A DNA stretch of 64,000 bases from Melampsora larici-populina 98AG31. Its lineage: Eukaryota; Basidiomycota; Pucciniomycetes; Pucciniales; Melampsoraceae. The position numbers and the translations under genes were made by a program. Shown piece by piece: positions 24,494 through 36,299 of this stretch; within the stretch, counting starts at the first letter, position 1, and the number at the start of each line of letters is the position of its first letter. The stretch is from the NCBI RefSeq assembly GCF_000204055.1, contig NW_006768767.1, forward strand, positions 1,156,168 through 1,220,167, written 5' to 3'. Under the pieces are notes generated by a model. The model was not told the origin of the DNA and ran no database searches. It was given only the letters and a program-made list of their open reading frames with translations.

Positions 24494-25263
24494 GAGTATC
24501 CACTATTGTCTCTGTAAATGGCCTCGGCACGGTAAATTTTATCAAACTTTACCGTACCAAAGTCAAAATCCCCAATTGTGTCCAATATACAGATCTGTAC
24601 CTACAGAATCACTTGAAAATCAGTAGAGGTCAAGCAAATTTGCTGTACCTCTACCGAATTGGTATTTGCAAAAGCACTGGACTTTTACCAAGCTGCACAC
24701 CACACCACCACTCCCAAAATTCAAAGTCCGACTACATACACTTCACTTTTTATGCTCTCAATCCGCATACACACACCACACTCTGATTCTGACTCTCAAC
24801 ATGAGCATTGGACTATAACATCTTGTTACTGCTCATCAGTTTTATGAAGTCCCCCTGTTTTCCAATCATTCGTGTTCACATCTTTCTTTTAAATTGTTTT
24901 TTTTTGAAATCAACTGTTTTCCAATCGATCGTTTTCCAATCTTTTTGTTTTTCCAATCAATTGTTCTCTAATTGATGATTCTCTAATCAATTATTTTGGA
25001 GCAGTTGTTATGAAAACAATGCTTTTGAAACTCAACCCATTCTGAGCAACGACTAAATGTCAAAACTTGATGTTTTGAGATTTGCAGATTTTTCACAGAA
25101 CACACAATAGTGGAACAGAGGCCATTCTGTACAATACGTACTGTGCAGAATATATATACTGCAACGATAGTGGAATTGTGTGTTTCTGTACGTACGGACA
25201 CTGTACTTTACAGACACGTACAGTAAATTTACTGAAAATTTACTGCAACAATAGTGGATGCTC
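24494..25263. mobile_element. PIF/Harbinger-like MITE, TAA-flanked
   Basis: The left end is GAGTATCCACTATTGT and the right end is the complement of GAGCATCCACTATTGT, with TAA directly outside both ends (24491-24493 and 25264-25266). This matches the 3-bp TWA duplication of PIF/Harbinger elements. The 770-bp interior includes further ATAGTGGA words and palindromic GTACGTAC. No transposase. Confidence 0.7.
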
Positions 25264-25266
25264 TAA

Positions 25267-27464
25267 TAAAAGAAACATTACAATAAAAATCACCAAGGAT
25301 GAATGGAACCCTTGACTGAAAAGCTACATCAATAACAAGTTGAGTAGACCAGAAAGCCAATATAGTGAATCCTCAGACCAAAACTAACAAAGTAAGGGTC
25401 TGTAATGAAATTGACCCTGACCAGGCAAAAGCTACAAAGTAACTCAATGAAAAGACCCCTTATAATCAGGACCAGTCCAAGACCCCATGACCAAGCCATC
25501 CCAAACAAATGGTAACACACCAAACTAAAGTAAAAACATATATAAAACGAACAATCCTCCTAGAGAAGGAAGGACCATCTCATCATATCATACAAAATTT
25601 TAGTCTTTTAGAAAATCTCTGCTTGTCTTCTACCAAAACAAATGAGATTTACAAAACTTGCTTCAAAACCTTTATTTTTTACCTTTTGGAAACTTTTTTG
25701 TCTTGTGAATGATTTTCATCTTGAATCCTTTCCTTCAAAGGATTCTAACAAATTATTGTTCTTGTCTAGAAAGTTCCATTCTATTCCTTTTTCTTTTCAG
25801 TATACTTAAGATTTAAATATTGCTTGGTTAGGACCATTTGACTAGTGACAGTACATAATGCCCATCTGAGCTCAATGACTAGATCAAATAAACCTTCAAT
25901 TGGTGTCCTTCCATGGCCATTGTTTCTCATGAAGTACGTGGTTGTTATACACCACAAACCACCTTTTCGTTCAGGAACTGTTTGTGGGGGGTTTAAAAAA
26001 ACAGTGAAAACCTGTGGTCATTTTGGTTTGGCTTAGTTTTGAAAAAGTTTGACTGGACACAGTTTCTTGCTAGTGATCTAATTTTGCTTTTGATTGTGGC
26101 ATGGTGACTCCGGCACTAGGAATCATGCATTTCCATGTCACCCCACAGAAGCTCACCAAAGAGCTGATGACTCTTAGGTGTGAAAGTCTTGGCTCCAGAG
26201 TTTGACAAATGACCAGCCAAAGGATTTGTCATAACTGCCCTGACATGATCACAGACCAGGCACAAGACATACAGCTGTCTTTTGAGTGAATCTCTTTCTA
26301 CCCACAAAGATATTCAGGACTTTATTCCCCTCTTCTCTCTGCTTACCTGGTCCATCCTCATAAGCTCCTTACCTCTTTAGAGCTCCTGTATGCATGGGAA
26401 ACAATCCCTGATTTTTCAAATTCACTTAATTTACATTCCCTCCCACCCTTTGGTTCAAAGGTCCTCTTCCCCCGCTCTCATGCAAGCTGCCCGTCCCTAG
26501 AATCAGGAGCAAAAGTCTTGAACTTTTCGCCAGTCCTACCCACCCGGGCGCCTTTGTTTTTTTGATAAACAAACAAAATGATCTTCTTCCTTCAGCAATA
26601 TAGGCACAGTATAGATCTTCTTGATGTACAAGTAGACTCATATAGCCTCCAAAAAAGTTCCTGTACACATATAATGGCAATGTAGGTCAAAAACATTGTG
26701 TTTTGCCACATTTTTGTACCCACAAAGCACTGAAACTGTGCCTTAGTCAGCCCTTAGGTCTAGCTAAGGCCAGACTTGGCCTAGCTTAACACAAGCCCCC
26801 CACTGCCTGCGTCCCCCTCCGTCGGTCTTGCGGAGGACGGACTTTGTTAAGTTAGGACTTGGCCTTGTGGCCAACTCTGAACTTTCAGGGTTGGGTCACA
26901 GCCCCACCTGGTATACTTCCTGGTGGGGCTGTTGCTAGCCTAAAATGCCTTGGTACTGCACGGGTATGTACAGGTATCACTACAGAAAATGCAGGTGCTG
27001 GTTTTTTTCTTCCAGGCAGTGAATAGTGGTTTCTTTTATATAAAACAAGAAATACAACTTATGTACAATGCAGATTTTTTTCTTAGGCTTTTGTAGTCTT
27101 CTTACACTGGTAAATGGTTTGTGGTATTACAACTGTTGAGCTGGTCAACTGTGGGAAACTCCCCTGATGAATTGGCACTAATTCGGTGTCAGAAATAACA
27201 CCAAGATTATGTCCTATAGATTAGCATGCCTGATAATATAAATCATGACCAATTGTTTCTTACTGAATTGTAACAGATGTCACACAAGTCCTGAGGAATT
27301 TCAATTGAAGTTAGGCTGTAGTGATTTAGTGTACCAAATATTGTATTGGTCAAGATCTTGGATGTAGCTAGCAATGTGTCCATGTTTGCAAGGGAGTTTG
27401 ATGTCTTGATCCATATAAAATTGACTGACACAAAAATCAATGTCAATGACACAAGGAACAAAAC

Positions 27465-27466
<2 letters not shown>
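25267..27466. other. Gene-free DNA with repeat fragments
   Basis: No gene recognised. A GC-rich island at about 26745-26925 contains a small hairpin (listed separately) and a fragment related to the right end of the hAT-type MITE at 4508-4897. Confidence 0.45.
26780..26856. repeat. Small inverted-repeat element, copy 1
   Basis: The ends read CCTAGCTTAACA and the complement of CCTAACTTAACA around a GC-rich centre with CCTCCGTCGG. A similar sequence lies at 31394-31500 next to a secreted-protein gene. Possible MITE family; boundaries approximate. Confidence 0.45.
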
Positions 27467-27502
<36 letters not shown>

Positions 27503-27511
27503 TCATGACGA

Positions 27512-27542
<31 letters not shown>

Positions 27543-27548
27543 TAAGAC
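27467..27548 (-). tRNA. tRNA-Phe (GAA), 9-nt intron
   Basis: The mature part is identical to the tRNA-Phe at 11531-11610 in all stems and loops: acceptor GTCTTAA/TTGGGAC, anticodon loop CTGAAG..A, T loop TTCAAGC. The intron is 9 nt rather than 7 and differs in sequence, inserted at the canonical position after base 37. It lies 77 bp beyond the stop codon of the MCD4 gene, on the same strand. Confidence 0.93.
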
Positions 27549-27625
27549 TTGGTGTCGAAACCCTCTAAGACAATAGGACTCGCGTGACCGCGCTGCTTTT
27601 CCTCATTCCAACAATGAATTTCAAC

Positions 27626-30600
27626 TCATTTTTGCTTGACATACAACTGTTGATGATCTCTACCTAAGAAAACTTCACCTAAACTATGCAAAAGAATTGT
27701 CCAACCCAACAAAAAACTGGCGATTGCAAAATGACTAATACTCTGACCGATTTCCAACCACGAACCTTGATCAGTGACGAGAAAAAAGAAGTTGAGTGTC
27801 AAAACGTCTGAAACTACAAAGGTGGAAACGAAAAGTGACATGCGAGGTAACCTCAGTTGTCTATTGAGAGCTGTGAAAGCACAAGACACGATTAAAAATG
27901 GGATTAAGATCTTCATCAGGAGTAATGATGCCATCAGGAACGGGCTGAAGACAGGCACAAGGCGATAGACAGGTTCCAGGTAGAATGAGGAGATCGAGGC
28001 CACGTTACCGGTACCAAAGAACCCCACATGAATGAAGAAGAGGAAGAAGAGTGCTAATCGTATGTGTTGAGGTTGATACATGCTCAACTTAGATCGCGTT
28101 GTCTCAGAAGTTGCATTTGGTTGACGAATCACTTGAGTTCCGGTGTTCGCGAGTCGAGTTTCTAATTCGATCCAGACCAATAGTGCTAGCGAAAAGCAGA
28201 AGTAGAACAAGACCTCGTATGATAGTGAAAGAATGATGAACGCCGGCACGAACGAGAAGACAAGTCTGAGCAGTCGAGTCTGATGTAGCAGTGATTCATT
28301 TGTAGGTGTAGATTGATGTGTAGAGCGACGACCCGAAGAAAACAGAGGCGACAATATTGATCCAAGCAGGATGATCCAACCCAAAGCTTGATTTGTTTTT
28401 GGAAGGCCTTGTTTGGAACTCAGCTTGTGAGCCGAGTATATCGTATTTACAGAGGCCGCCACGATAAAACCGACCTGCGAATTGGTAGGATGTGAATATT
28501 GTCGCTTACGAGCAACGTATGCCCCTCCAAGAAAAAGAGCCGAGCCAAGAGCGCTGTGCACAAGAGTCAGTTATAGGTCATACGTGGGACAGTCTTATGC
28601 CGGGCTTACATAGTTGGTATACTTTCTCCCTTTTCTACGGGTAGCAACGTAAACATGCTGCTGACAATGGCTACGGCTGTCCATGTGCGCATGAGATGCT
28701 GATTACGAGAGCGGAATGCATAGTCTGTTCCGACAGCCGGCCATACAATGCCGACCACGACCCATCCAACGGACCAGTAGAATCGCTGAAAGTATCCAAG
28801 GACCATGCACTCTAGACTTATCAGAGACCAAATAAAGATACTGGACGACGTGGCTCTCTGTTGAGAGCCCACGCACTGCGCCCAGTCTTGTACGTCTTGA
28901 ATCGTATTGGAGTCGTTCAAGATACGACTCCAAAAGTAGGCCGGAAAGGCGGCATACAGATAATAAGTGAGAGGTGCTTGTTCGATGAAGAACTTGACGG
29001 CAAAGGTCAGGAAGACAGCGAACCCTAAGACGCTGCCAAAACCTACTTGCGGAGACTGATATGAAACTGGAGGCAAGGCATAGGTTCTCAAGACATGAAT
29101 TGCGCTCAAGATCATCCACCCCACATACCCGCTGGTGACAAGGGTACGGAGAACAAACCAATCGTATCTGATGTAGTAGAAAAAGACATCAGAATATTTT
29201 CTTATAAGCCGGGGAGGATTTGATCGCACCGTTGTAGGTATTTCAAACCTCTTAACGCAGCAGCTTGCAATTCAGACGATGCTCTTACTGCGTCTTCATG
29301 ACGACCGGTCAATATCAGGCGATGAATGTGAAAGAGACGTTGTATCGTGGTTAGTTGCTTGATCGATTCACGTTCGGGCAGTTCGGGGAACGGACGAAAT
29401 GCGAAAGTAGTGGAAGCTTTCATAGCTACGATTTTGAATCACAAAAGGTTAGTCCACTTGTCAAGTCTTTTTTCAAAGACGATGTGGAGGACATTACCAT
29501 GTTTAGTTTCGTATTGCTGTAAGATCTCGCGCATATTTGCGTACGCTGCCCTGGCTAATTCGTCCGAAGATGCATTGAGGTAATTCATGGGCAGACGTCC
29601 AACAGAGTTGGCAGGTATGGGGGTTCCTGCCAGTGTGGACTGCATTCGATAGCTAGTCAATCCACGTCACTTGGTGTCAGGTTCGCGAGATATCGATAGC
29701 TCACCATCAAGGGTGCAATATCAGCTTGTTCGACATCTAGCCTCCCCATGTTATCAAGATGCCAATTTGCAAAGTATGGATCGTTTGAAGGCACAATCGG
29801 CACCGAAGGGTTAGTAGTTACAGACGCTCGACCCTTGATACCGCTTCCCCACGCGACTATTGGAGTACGTGTGTTGTCTGGGTCGCCATCACCATGATTG
29901 CCAATATTGCTCATGCCATGATCGGCGGTGAAGATGTATGCGGTACGATCATCACCGTAGAAGTCCTCGAAAAGCTTCTCAGTACCCCGAACGACTTTAT
30001 CGACCACTTGCACATTCCGGAGATATTCAGGAGAGTGCGGCCTGTAGGAATGACCGGTAGTATCTAGTCCCAACAGATGAAGAAAAAAGAAGACTTTGTT
30101 GGAGCGTAACCGATTGTCGAGCTCGCTTCCAGGACCTGCCTTCTTGGCATCGATGAAAAGTTTTTTGAGACGATCAAGAACCCAAATGTCTAATTCAGCG
30201 GCATCCTTGGTGAAATCCTCGGCCGCTTCATCATAACTCCATGCATCAACCCGGTTTGGATCTGATGCACCATGCTTGAACATGGGTAAAATATCAGGAG
30301 ATCCAAAGGTAAAGCTATGAGAAGACTGATTGAAGACGGAGTCAAAGTTCACAGGGTTCATCTTCCAGCCTGTGTTGTCGAGCAGAATGCCAGTAAGGTA
30401 TTGTAAGTTTTTCTCTAAAAAAGGCACTGAGACTGACCTCTAGTGACAGCACTTACATCCTCATACATGCCGGCAATGATGGCGACATGACCAGGGCGGC
30501 TCTCAGTAGGAACTCGCGTATGACTGACGCCCCAGCTAGCTCTGCCAGTTTCTACCAGAGACCGTAAATATGGTGCAGGGGTCATCAGATGAGGTTGGGA

Positions 30601-31126
30601 GCGTTCATAAGTTGGAATAGGTTTCAGTTCTGGCAAATCGGGCACTGCTAAAACTGGGTCAAAAGGCGGATTGGCAAACAAAGAAAAGAGTTTGTCGGCC
30701 CGTAATCCATCACCTGTTTGACGCAGAGAGAAGTCGGAGTGAAAAATCATGACGAGCTTGTTAGTTCCTGTCGTCTTGTGTGTCCCTTGGCGGGGTAGCT
30801 GCGAACGAGAGAAGGGACTTGGTAAGGATAATATCACTAACCGACAATCAAGACCACTCGACTAGCCAGAGGCAGCACATCATCTCGGGAAGCAGCAGGT
30901 TCTCCTTCGATCGAGTCCAATATACTAAACCGTCGATTGACCTTCAAAACAGGGCTCACAAAGTAGATATCGAAAACTGGAACATGTCAAAAACAATGAG
31001 CTTGTGATGACTTGCTAAAAGACAGGAAGTATACTGACTAGAAGCAAGGAATGCTGCATGGAATACAAACCCAAGCACAAGATGACGATGAGGATGCTTA
31101 ACAGGGACACTCGAACTGGTCGGCAT
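27626..31126 (-). CDS. MCD4: GPI ethanolamine phosphate transferase 1 (MCD4/PIG-N)
   Basis: ER membrane enzyme that adds phosphoethanolamine to the first mannose of GPI-anchor precursors. Model: complement(join(27626..28553,28610..29167,29230..29425,29498..29639,29705..30369,30438..30713,30842..30976,31039..31126)), 995 aa, all phases closing exactly and the length normal for the family. An N-terminal membrane anchor ([15 protein letters not shown]) is followed by IFDIYFVSP. The luminal alkaline-phosphatase-like domain has [39 protein letters not shown] and metal-binding [22 protein letters not shown] begins the hydrophobic C-terminal half, with about a dozen predicted membrane segments up to the C-terminus. 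In this copy the usual VADG motif reads VGDG at an exon junction; the Asp is kept. The codon use is more GC-rich than in the PEX5 island. Confidence 0.95.
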
Positions 31127-31393
31127 GATCTGAAGGTTGATTGAACTTTCGAGGTACAGCGGCTGAGCAGTTGAAGTCTACATGTGGTTGTGTACGCGGC
31201 CGCGCCTTCGATCAGACACTGCATGTGAGCGTGCCACCTCTCCGCCTGCCAAGCTTCAATCTCCCGCTCAGCAGATGGGAAACTGTGTTCGAGCCCGTGA
31301 GAAGCGCGTCTGTTAATGTTCAGTCACAGTCCTCACGTGGCAATGTCACATTGCATAAGTTCAGAGTAAGGCCAACATCAAGGATACTCTAGG

Positions 31394-31500
31394 CTCTAGC
31401 TCAACACAAGCCCCATCATCAACTGCAGAGACGTCACGCGGAGCTTGCCCTCCTCCGTCGGCTCCAGAGGATGTGAGGAGGGACTCAATCAAGTTAGAGG
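31394..31500. repeat. Small inverted-repeat element, copy 2
   Basis: The ends read CTCTAGCTCAACACAAGCCC and the complement of CTCTAACTTGATTGAGTCCC, and the centre has CCTCCGTCGG as in the copy at 26780. It lies 82 bp past the stop codon of the minus-strand secreted-protein gene. Confidence 0.45.
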
Positions 31501-31582
31501 ATACTTGGGAAGGAGACAGAGTAGGGTGGAGATCCTCAGGCTATCATATTTCCACATTTCCACCAGAAACCAAGAGTAACGA

Positions 31583-31855
31583 TCACCCGCGACATGTGCC
31601 AGCCTCACAACCCCGGTCGCATCCACTATGGAGGCAACTATCATGATCTTCACACGGTCTTGACGAGCAGGAATGCCTTTCAGACGCCGGCCCATTGTCA
31701 TCTTCTTGAAGCCTTGCACGCAATCGGTCACCGTCGGAGAAGCCCATCACTTCAAGTCTTTCTGTATCATCCAACAATTCGCACATTATTGGTATGATCG
31801 TAACACTCAAGACCAAGCTTAGCAGAATGATTCCTCTGAAGTGTACCCCTTTCAT
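31583..31855 (-). CDS. Small secreted six-cysteine protein, paralog 1
   Basis: A single-exon 90-aa protein of unknown function. Residues 1-25 form a signal peptide: basic start, hydrophobic IILLSLVLSVTIIPIM, cleavage likely after the Cys before ELLDD. The mature part begins ELLDDTERLEVMGFSDGDRL, then an acidic linker, then a cysteine module C-x4-C-x5-C-x4-C-x3-C-x4-C, which could form three disulfides. The paralog at 35294-35587 shares the signal, the ELLDD..RLE.MGFSD..RLR block, the ERH motif and the cysteine frame. I recognise no known domain. Small size, secretion and cysteine content are typical of fungal effectors, but that role is inference. The nearest neighbour is MCD4 (31126), on the same strand. 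Confidence 0.75.
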   Translation of the reverse strand: MKGVHFRGIILLSLVLSVTIIPIMCELLDDTERLEVMGFSDGDRLRARLQEDDNGPASERHSCSSRPCEDHDSCLHSGCDRGCEAGTCRG

Positions 31856-34800
31856 TGTAACCTGAGAAGAAATTATGCGTGATCTATATCAGTTATTATC
31901 GATCAGGTAATTTGAACTTGCAGAAAGAACAAGAAAACTTGATGTTTACCCTAAGGATAATGCTGATAAAGATGAGCAGATAAAGACCAGATTTAAAGCT
32001 ATTCGCGTTTTCACACATGCCCAGATGTCAGTGATTGGTCCAGGGCAAGCACCGAGAAAAGGTAAGATAATAACTCACTTCCACGTTCCTAGTGGCTTTT
32101 GGTGTGACCTTAGAATGGATTTAGTCGACTATTTGTCAAGCTGGAGAGTTGTATCATCATTACTTGGTATAGCTGATCTGTCTTCTATCAAGAAAGTCAT
32201 CCAAAGAAGACCAACATGATATCCTAATTCCAAATGGATGATAAGCAAAGACCGTCAAGAATGAGTGTGGATACTACAGTATACCGTAAATCGAGTGAAG
32301 TAAGGGATAGATTCGGGGGACAATTTGTCGCAAAATGCGATATCCTTGGAAGTAGCTGGGATTATCTTCCGAATTCACGTCGCGATCATGACATACACCG
32401 TTCATAGACCTGAAAGGTCTACTTTCTAGAGCTTTTAGGTCAGACAAAGGATTTCTGGTCTTGCCCATCTTTCCCAGTAACGTCAGATACTATGTATGTC
32501 GTGAACCTGGACAACGACAAACGAGAGGATACGGGAATTTACCATGGAATCACATTGCTTGTTTCTGAAACAGTACCCCAATTCTCGTTCAGGTCTCATT
32601 TGAAAACGACTCAAACAAAAAAACAGAGCAAAACATTGTGGACCAACGTAGATATTTTGCGTTCAATTCTGCATCATCTCATCGGCATGTTTTTGTTAAC
32701 CGGTCGAGTTAATTGTCCGAATGGGAAGGCTTACTGTGCGCAGTGGGGTTGGTGTACGACCAGGTACGACCTCATGTTGGGAGCTGAGGTGCGTTTCACT
32801 TCGATAAAATAGTGGCCGCTTGATAGCAAAAGTGGACACTTCCCGTGAGCGCCTGAACGGTTTCCTGACAAGACCCTAGAGTATAAATAGCGAAAACAAC
32901 CTTATATATTCGTAGTTGGTACGAGTCTTAACAGAACACGCGGCAATTGGGGCAGATGGTTCGGGGTAACAATCGACTCATTATCACGATTGTTTCTCCC
33001 TGTTTTGTTGAAAACGCGTCGTGATGGGTTGAGCAGAGTTGGAGTCACGTACATACTGCACTTATGTGTCCTCTTGTTCCCTCTGCTCTTCAGATTCTTC
33101 CCCACAAGATAATCTTACCATATTTTTGGTCATCCTGACCTGCCTATTCCCATCATGAATACAAATTGCCGTAGTCTGCATATTTTCCCTGACGTCCTCT
33201 TTGATTTTCTTGGTGTTGATCTTGATCAAACAAACCACCTATTATTGTTCCTCAGTCGTTCGTGTTGTATAGCTCCCAATCATCAGGCTTTTGGGCCCAC
33301 TCTTTAAATAACTAGGCTTTTTTATTGTTCTTTTCGAGCTCATCCGCGTAATCCATCATTGGCTTTTGTGGTCGACCAGCGTAAAATAAGAATTGCGATA
33401 CAAAGCGGTCCAGATCAACAACGCAGGTTGGAAACTTTCACCAATCCTACCAAGAACCTTCAAATGCAAGAAATTACTGGGAGCGCTGGCAAACTTCAAA
33501 TGCACGGGGAAGGAGATTGCACTTGGTTATATGTTAGCAGAAACGGGGTTTCTTCCTCACAGTCTAGTGTCAAAGAACCACGAAACAACAGTTTGAATGG
33601 TGACAAGATCTTCACTCGATGATGGATGCAATCTTCAGGATGATTAGATATCACGGAGACACCCGGGAAAATCAATCCTTAGACTAATAAACCCAAACCA
33701 AAAACACAAATGATAGAGCTGGGAGTAGACTCAATCGAACAATACCTTCCCCGAATCCTAACTATCACGCGGAGAAAGCAATCAGCCCCGCTCCAATCAC
33801 CCGTTGTCAAATGATGATTGTGATACGGTTTCAGAAACAACACACTCCTTGCAAAACTTTGAATGACAGTGGCTTGTTTCTATCGTCATATACATCATAC
33901 CCCCTCGTTACATGCGATTCAGCGTCAAACGATAGCATCTGACGTTTTTGAAAAAACTGAGCGACACAAGAAATACTCTGTCTGAAGGCTTTAGCAACAC
34001 GACTTTCTGCGCTTCCTAGCCGGTGAAATGATAACTTATCGTAAGGGACTCGGACGATCACTTTGAAGCCTTCAACTTTTGTTGATAAATACTCCCATCA
34101 CGATCAGCTCCTGCCATTTGTCTGACAGAAGGGCCCTGCTCCAATCGACTCACAGTTCACTAGATTTTACCATCCACGTCCCTCTTTGACATTCGTTGAA
34201 ATTTCCTGCAGCAGTTGACTTCCTGTTGGTGTTCATTTCATTGCCTTTTAATAGAACACAGACTTGAAGGATGCAAGCACAGATCAGCTGAACCAAATCC
34301 TGATGATATGATTCTTCACTGCAATAGCTCATTCAGTCAATCAACATAAAATCGTGTCAATATATATAACATCCACGCACACCCATCCTATACCCAACGC
34401 AATTGGCAAAGTGGAAGTGAGTAAGCACCCCTTCTTCTCTCGAAGCGAGTCTTGAACCAGATACTAACGTCTGGGCGCGCCAAATGAAAACTCACAAAGC
34501 TCTGAAGCTGGTAGGTCCTTCTCATTTTTACTAGAATGATTCCCCTAGCAATTGCAACGTTGCCTGGTCACTTTTGTTGGGACTTTCCTGATTCAATCAA
34601 GTACCATGTATAAACCCTTCGCGCTTTCCACACTTCTTTCTCAGCACAAGTCCACGTTCATCTTTTGCGATCTAACAGGATCTAACATTCCTTCTTACTT
34701 AATTTTATATGTTTCGTTCATTCTCACAGCAGGATTATCAACGCATGATCTGTGAGAGTCACAATCCTTGTTAATTGTTTGGAAGACCTATGTCTATAGA

Positions 34801-34870
34801 AAGCTTTACTATATAAAGAGTTTTTTTGTGTCTATGCTGTTTTCTCACTCGAACATCTGATCTTTCCAGC
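31856..34870. other. Region between the secreted-protein paralogs
   Basis: About 3 kb with no confidently supported gene. A frame ending at 32812 has a short cysteine-containing stretch (NCPNGKAYCAQWGWC) but no credible start or splice support. A frame at 33831-34061 (-) looks protein-like, but I could not build a phase-consistent exon model for it. Small or decayed effector-like genes could be hidden here. Confidence 0.4.
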
Positions 34871-35216
34871 TTCCAAGAGGTGCAGCCTTTCTCTCATCAC
34901 TCATACGTGATATCAGGTCTCTACAACCTCATAGTACATACTCACGCTACTCGTGATAATCTCAGGTATGTGTATGTTTTCTATGCTTGGATTAACTGAT
35001 GCCTCCCTTATGGAATCAACTCAAACATGTATCTACTTTATCTTGCCACCTTCCAACAAGTCCAGCCTTTCCTTCATCACGCATACCTGATCTCAGGTCT
35101 TTAAAATCTTGTGCTCACGCTACTCGTGATAATCTTAGGTGCAGCATTTCTCTTCTCACACATACGTCATCTTCTCTAGAATCTCATACTCACACCATTC
35201 GTGATGATCTCAGTTT
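34871..35216. repeat. Degenerate triplicated repeat upstream of paralog 2
   Basis: Three imperfect direct repeats (about 34871-34966, 35050-35140 and 35141-35216) share CAGCCTTTC, CATCAC.CATAC.TGAT.TCAGGTCT and CTCACGCTACTCGTGATAATCT. They end 78 bp before the start codon of the secreted protein at 35294, so they occupy its promoter or leader. Each carries AG-GT junction-like CAGGT words, so alternative leader splicing is possible. Confidence 0.6.
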
Positions 35217-35293
35217 CGCCTTCTGTTTCTTACTTTATTACAATCAATTAAGGTGACCTATATTTTATATTTGATCTGCTACAGATTGTTACA

Positions 35294-35587
35294 ATGATAG
35301 GTGTACAATTGAGGAGAGTTGTCTTATCAAGCTTGATCTTGGTTATTGTCGTCACACCAACGATTTGTGAATTATTGGATGATGTAGCAAGACTCGAAGC
35401 CATGGGCTTCTCCGACACTAGACGATTGCGCACGAGTCTCGAAGACGGTGACGATGGGCGAGCGGCTGAAAGGCATAACTGCGAACAGGTAGAATGTAGC
35501 GATACAGGCCATTGCGACGACGCTGGATGTCGCTTTGATTGTGATACTGGAGCCGGTAGATGTCACGAGGGGGGCACTCAAACTTGA
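35294..35587 (+). CDS. Small secreted six-cysteine protein, paralog 2
   Basis: A single-exon 97-aa protein homologous over its full length to the minus-strand gene at 31583-31855. Signal peptide: basic start, hydrophobic VVLSSLILVIVVTPTI, likely cleavage before ELLDD. The conserved block ELLDDVARLEAMGFSDTRRL is followed by an acidic linker and AAERHNC. The cysteine module is C-x4-C-x5-C-x4-C-x3-C-x6-C, with the last loop two residues longer than in paralog 1. Function unknown; an effector-like role is inferred. The pair is in convergent-outward arrangement (minus then plus), about 3.4 kb apart. Upstream lies a degenerate triplicated repeat. Confidence 0.75.
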   Translation: MIGVQLRRVVLSSLILVIVVTPTICELLDDVARLEAMGFSDTRRLRTSLEDGDDGRAAERHNCEQVECSDTGHCDDAGCRFDCDTGAGRCHEGGTQT

Positions 35588-36257
35588 TCCAACGGCCCGA
35601 GGCTCAAGCGAGGGACTTACCTCAAAAACCCAAATTCTTGCGTGAGAAGTAGGCTGTACTCAGCAAAGATTCTCTACATCTTAATATTTTTTTGGCTCAT
35701 TCAAGTCCCTTTTGTGCAAACAAACAAAATAATGCCCACAAGCCGTTACATAAGCTCCAACTTCCAGAAGTTCCATTTGTGGACTGGAAGTTCTGCTGCT
35801 CAGTGATTTTTGATTGGACTTTTTCACCCCTTCCTGAGCAGTGAGCGGGTTTGAAGCCTGTATTTCTCAGAAACCGGCAAAAAATCCAACCTTGGATCAC
35901 CCAAGAGTGCAAGTTCCCAAAGGCATATCAGAGAGCTTGAAGCACTGCACGTGTAATGGACCATTCCTAACAACCTTTTCTTTTTCATGGAGTGATGTTT
36001 GTATCCACTACTTGACTGGTATGGGTATTATGCTGGATATATAAACTCAGCTATTGTAGCTTGTACAAGAGGTATGTGTTTGGACTATTCGTGCGGGCAC
36101 AAGGGGCACGCTTGTCCTCTATCAATTACTTCTATTCATTGATTTTGTATGAGATCCCAAAGAATTGTTACCTTTACCGGTTATTCTTTGCGACCACTTC
36201 TAGTAAAGTATTATCTACTGTGGGTGGTTTGGGGGTATGCCCCGGCTAAAATGGGAG
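35588..36257. other. Intergenic, no gene seen
   Basis: Short frames only. It runs into the GC-rich sequence that precedes the DIRS-type coding block. Confidence 0.5.
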
Positions 36258-36299
36258 GGGTCTACCCCGGTAATAGACGTCTATCACCGAGGTAGATCC
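36258..36299. repeat. 42-bp imperfect palindrome, GACGTC core
   Basis: Arms 36258-36278 and 36279-36299 pair at 18 of 21 positions around ATAGACGTCTAT; all three mismatches are transition-type, so they still allow G-U or A-C opposition. It lies about 275 bp beyond the stop of the DIRS recombinase and may belong to the DIRS end. Confidence 0.6.

Noticed and set aside
32492..32812. Cysteine-containing ORF (NCPNGKAYCAQWGWC) as another secreted protein
   Set aside because: No signal peptide, no credible start, and the spacing does not match the six-cysteine pair or a hevein domain.
33831..34332. Possible two-exon minus-strand gene joining frames 34150-34332 and 33831-34061
   Set aside because: GTGAGT and AAAAG splice signals exist, but the exon phases do not match, so no continuous protein results.
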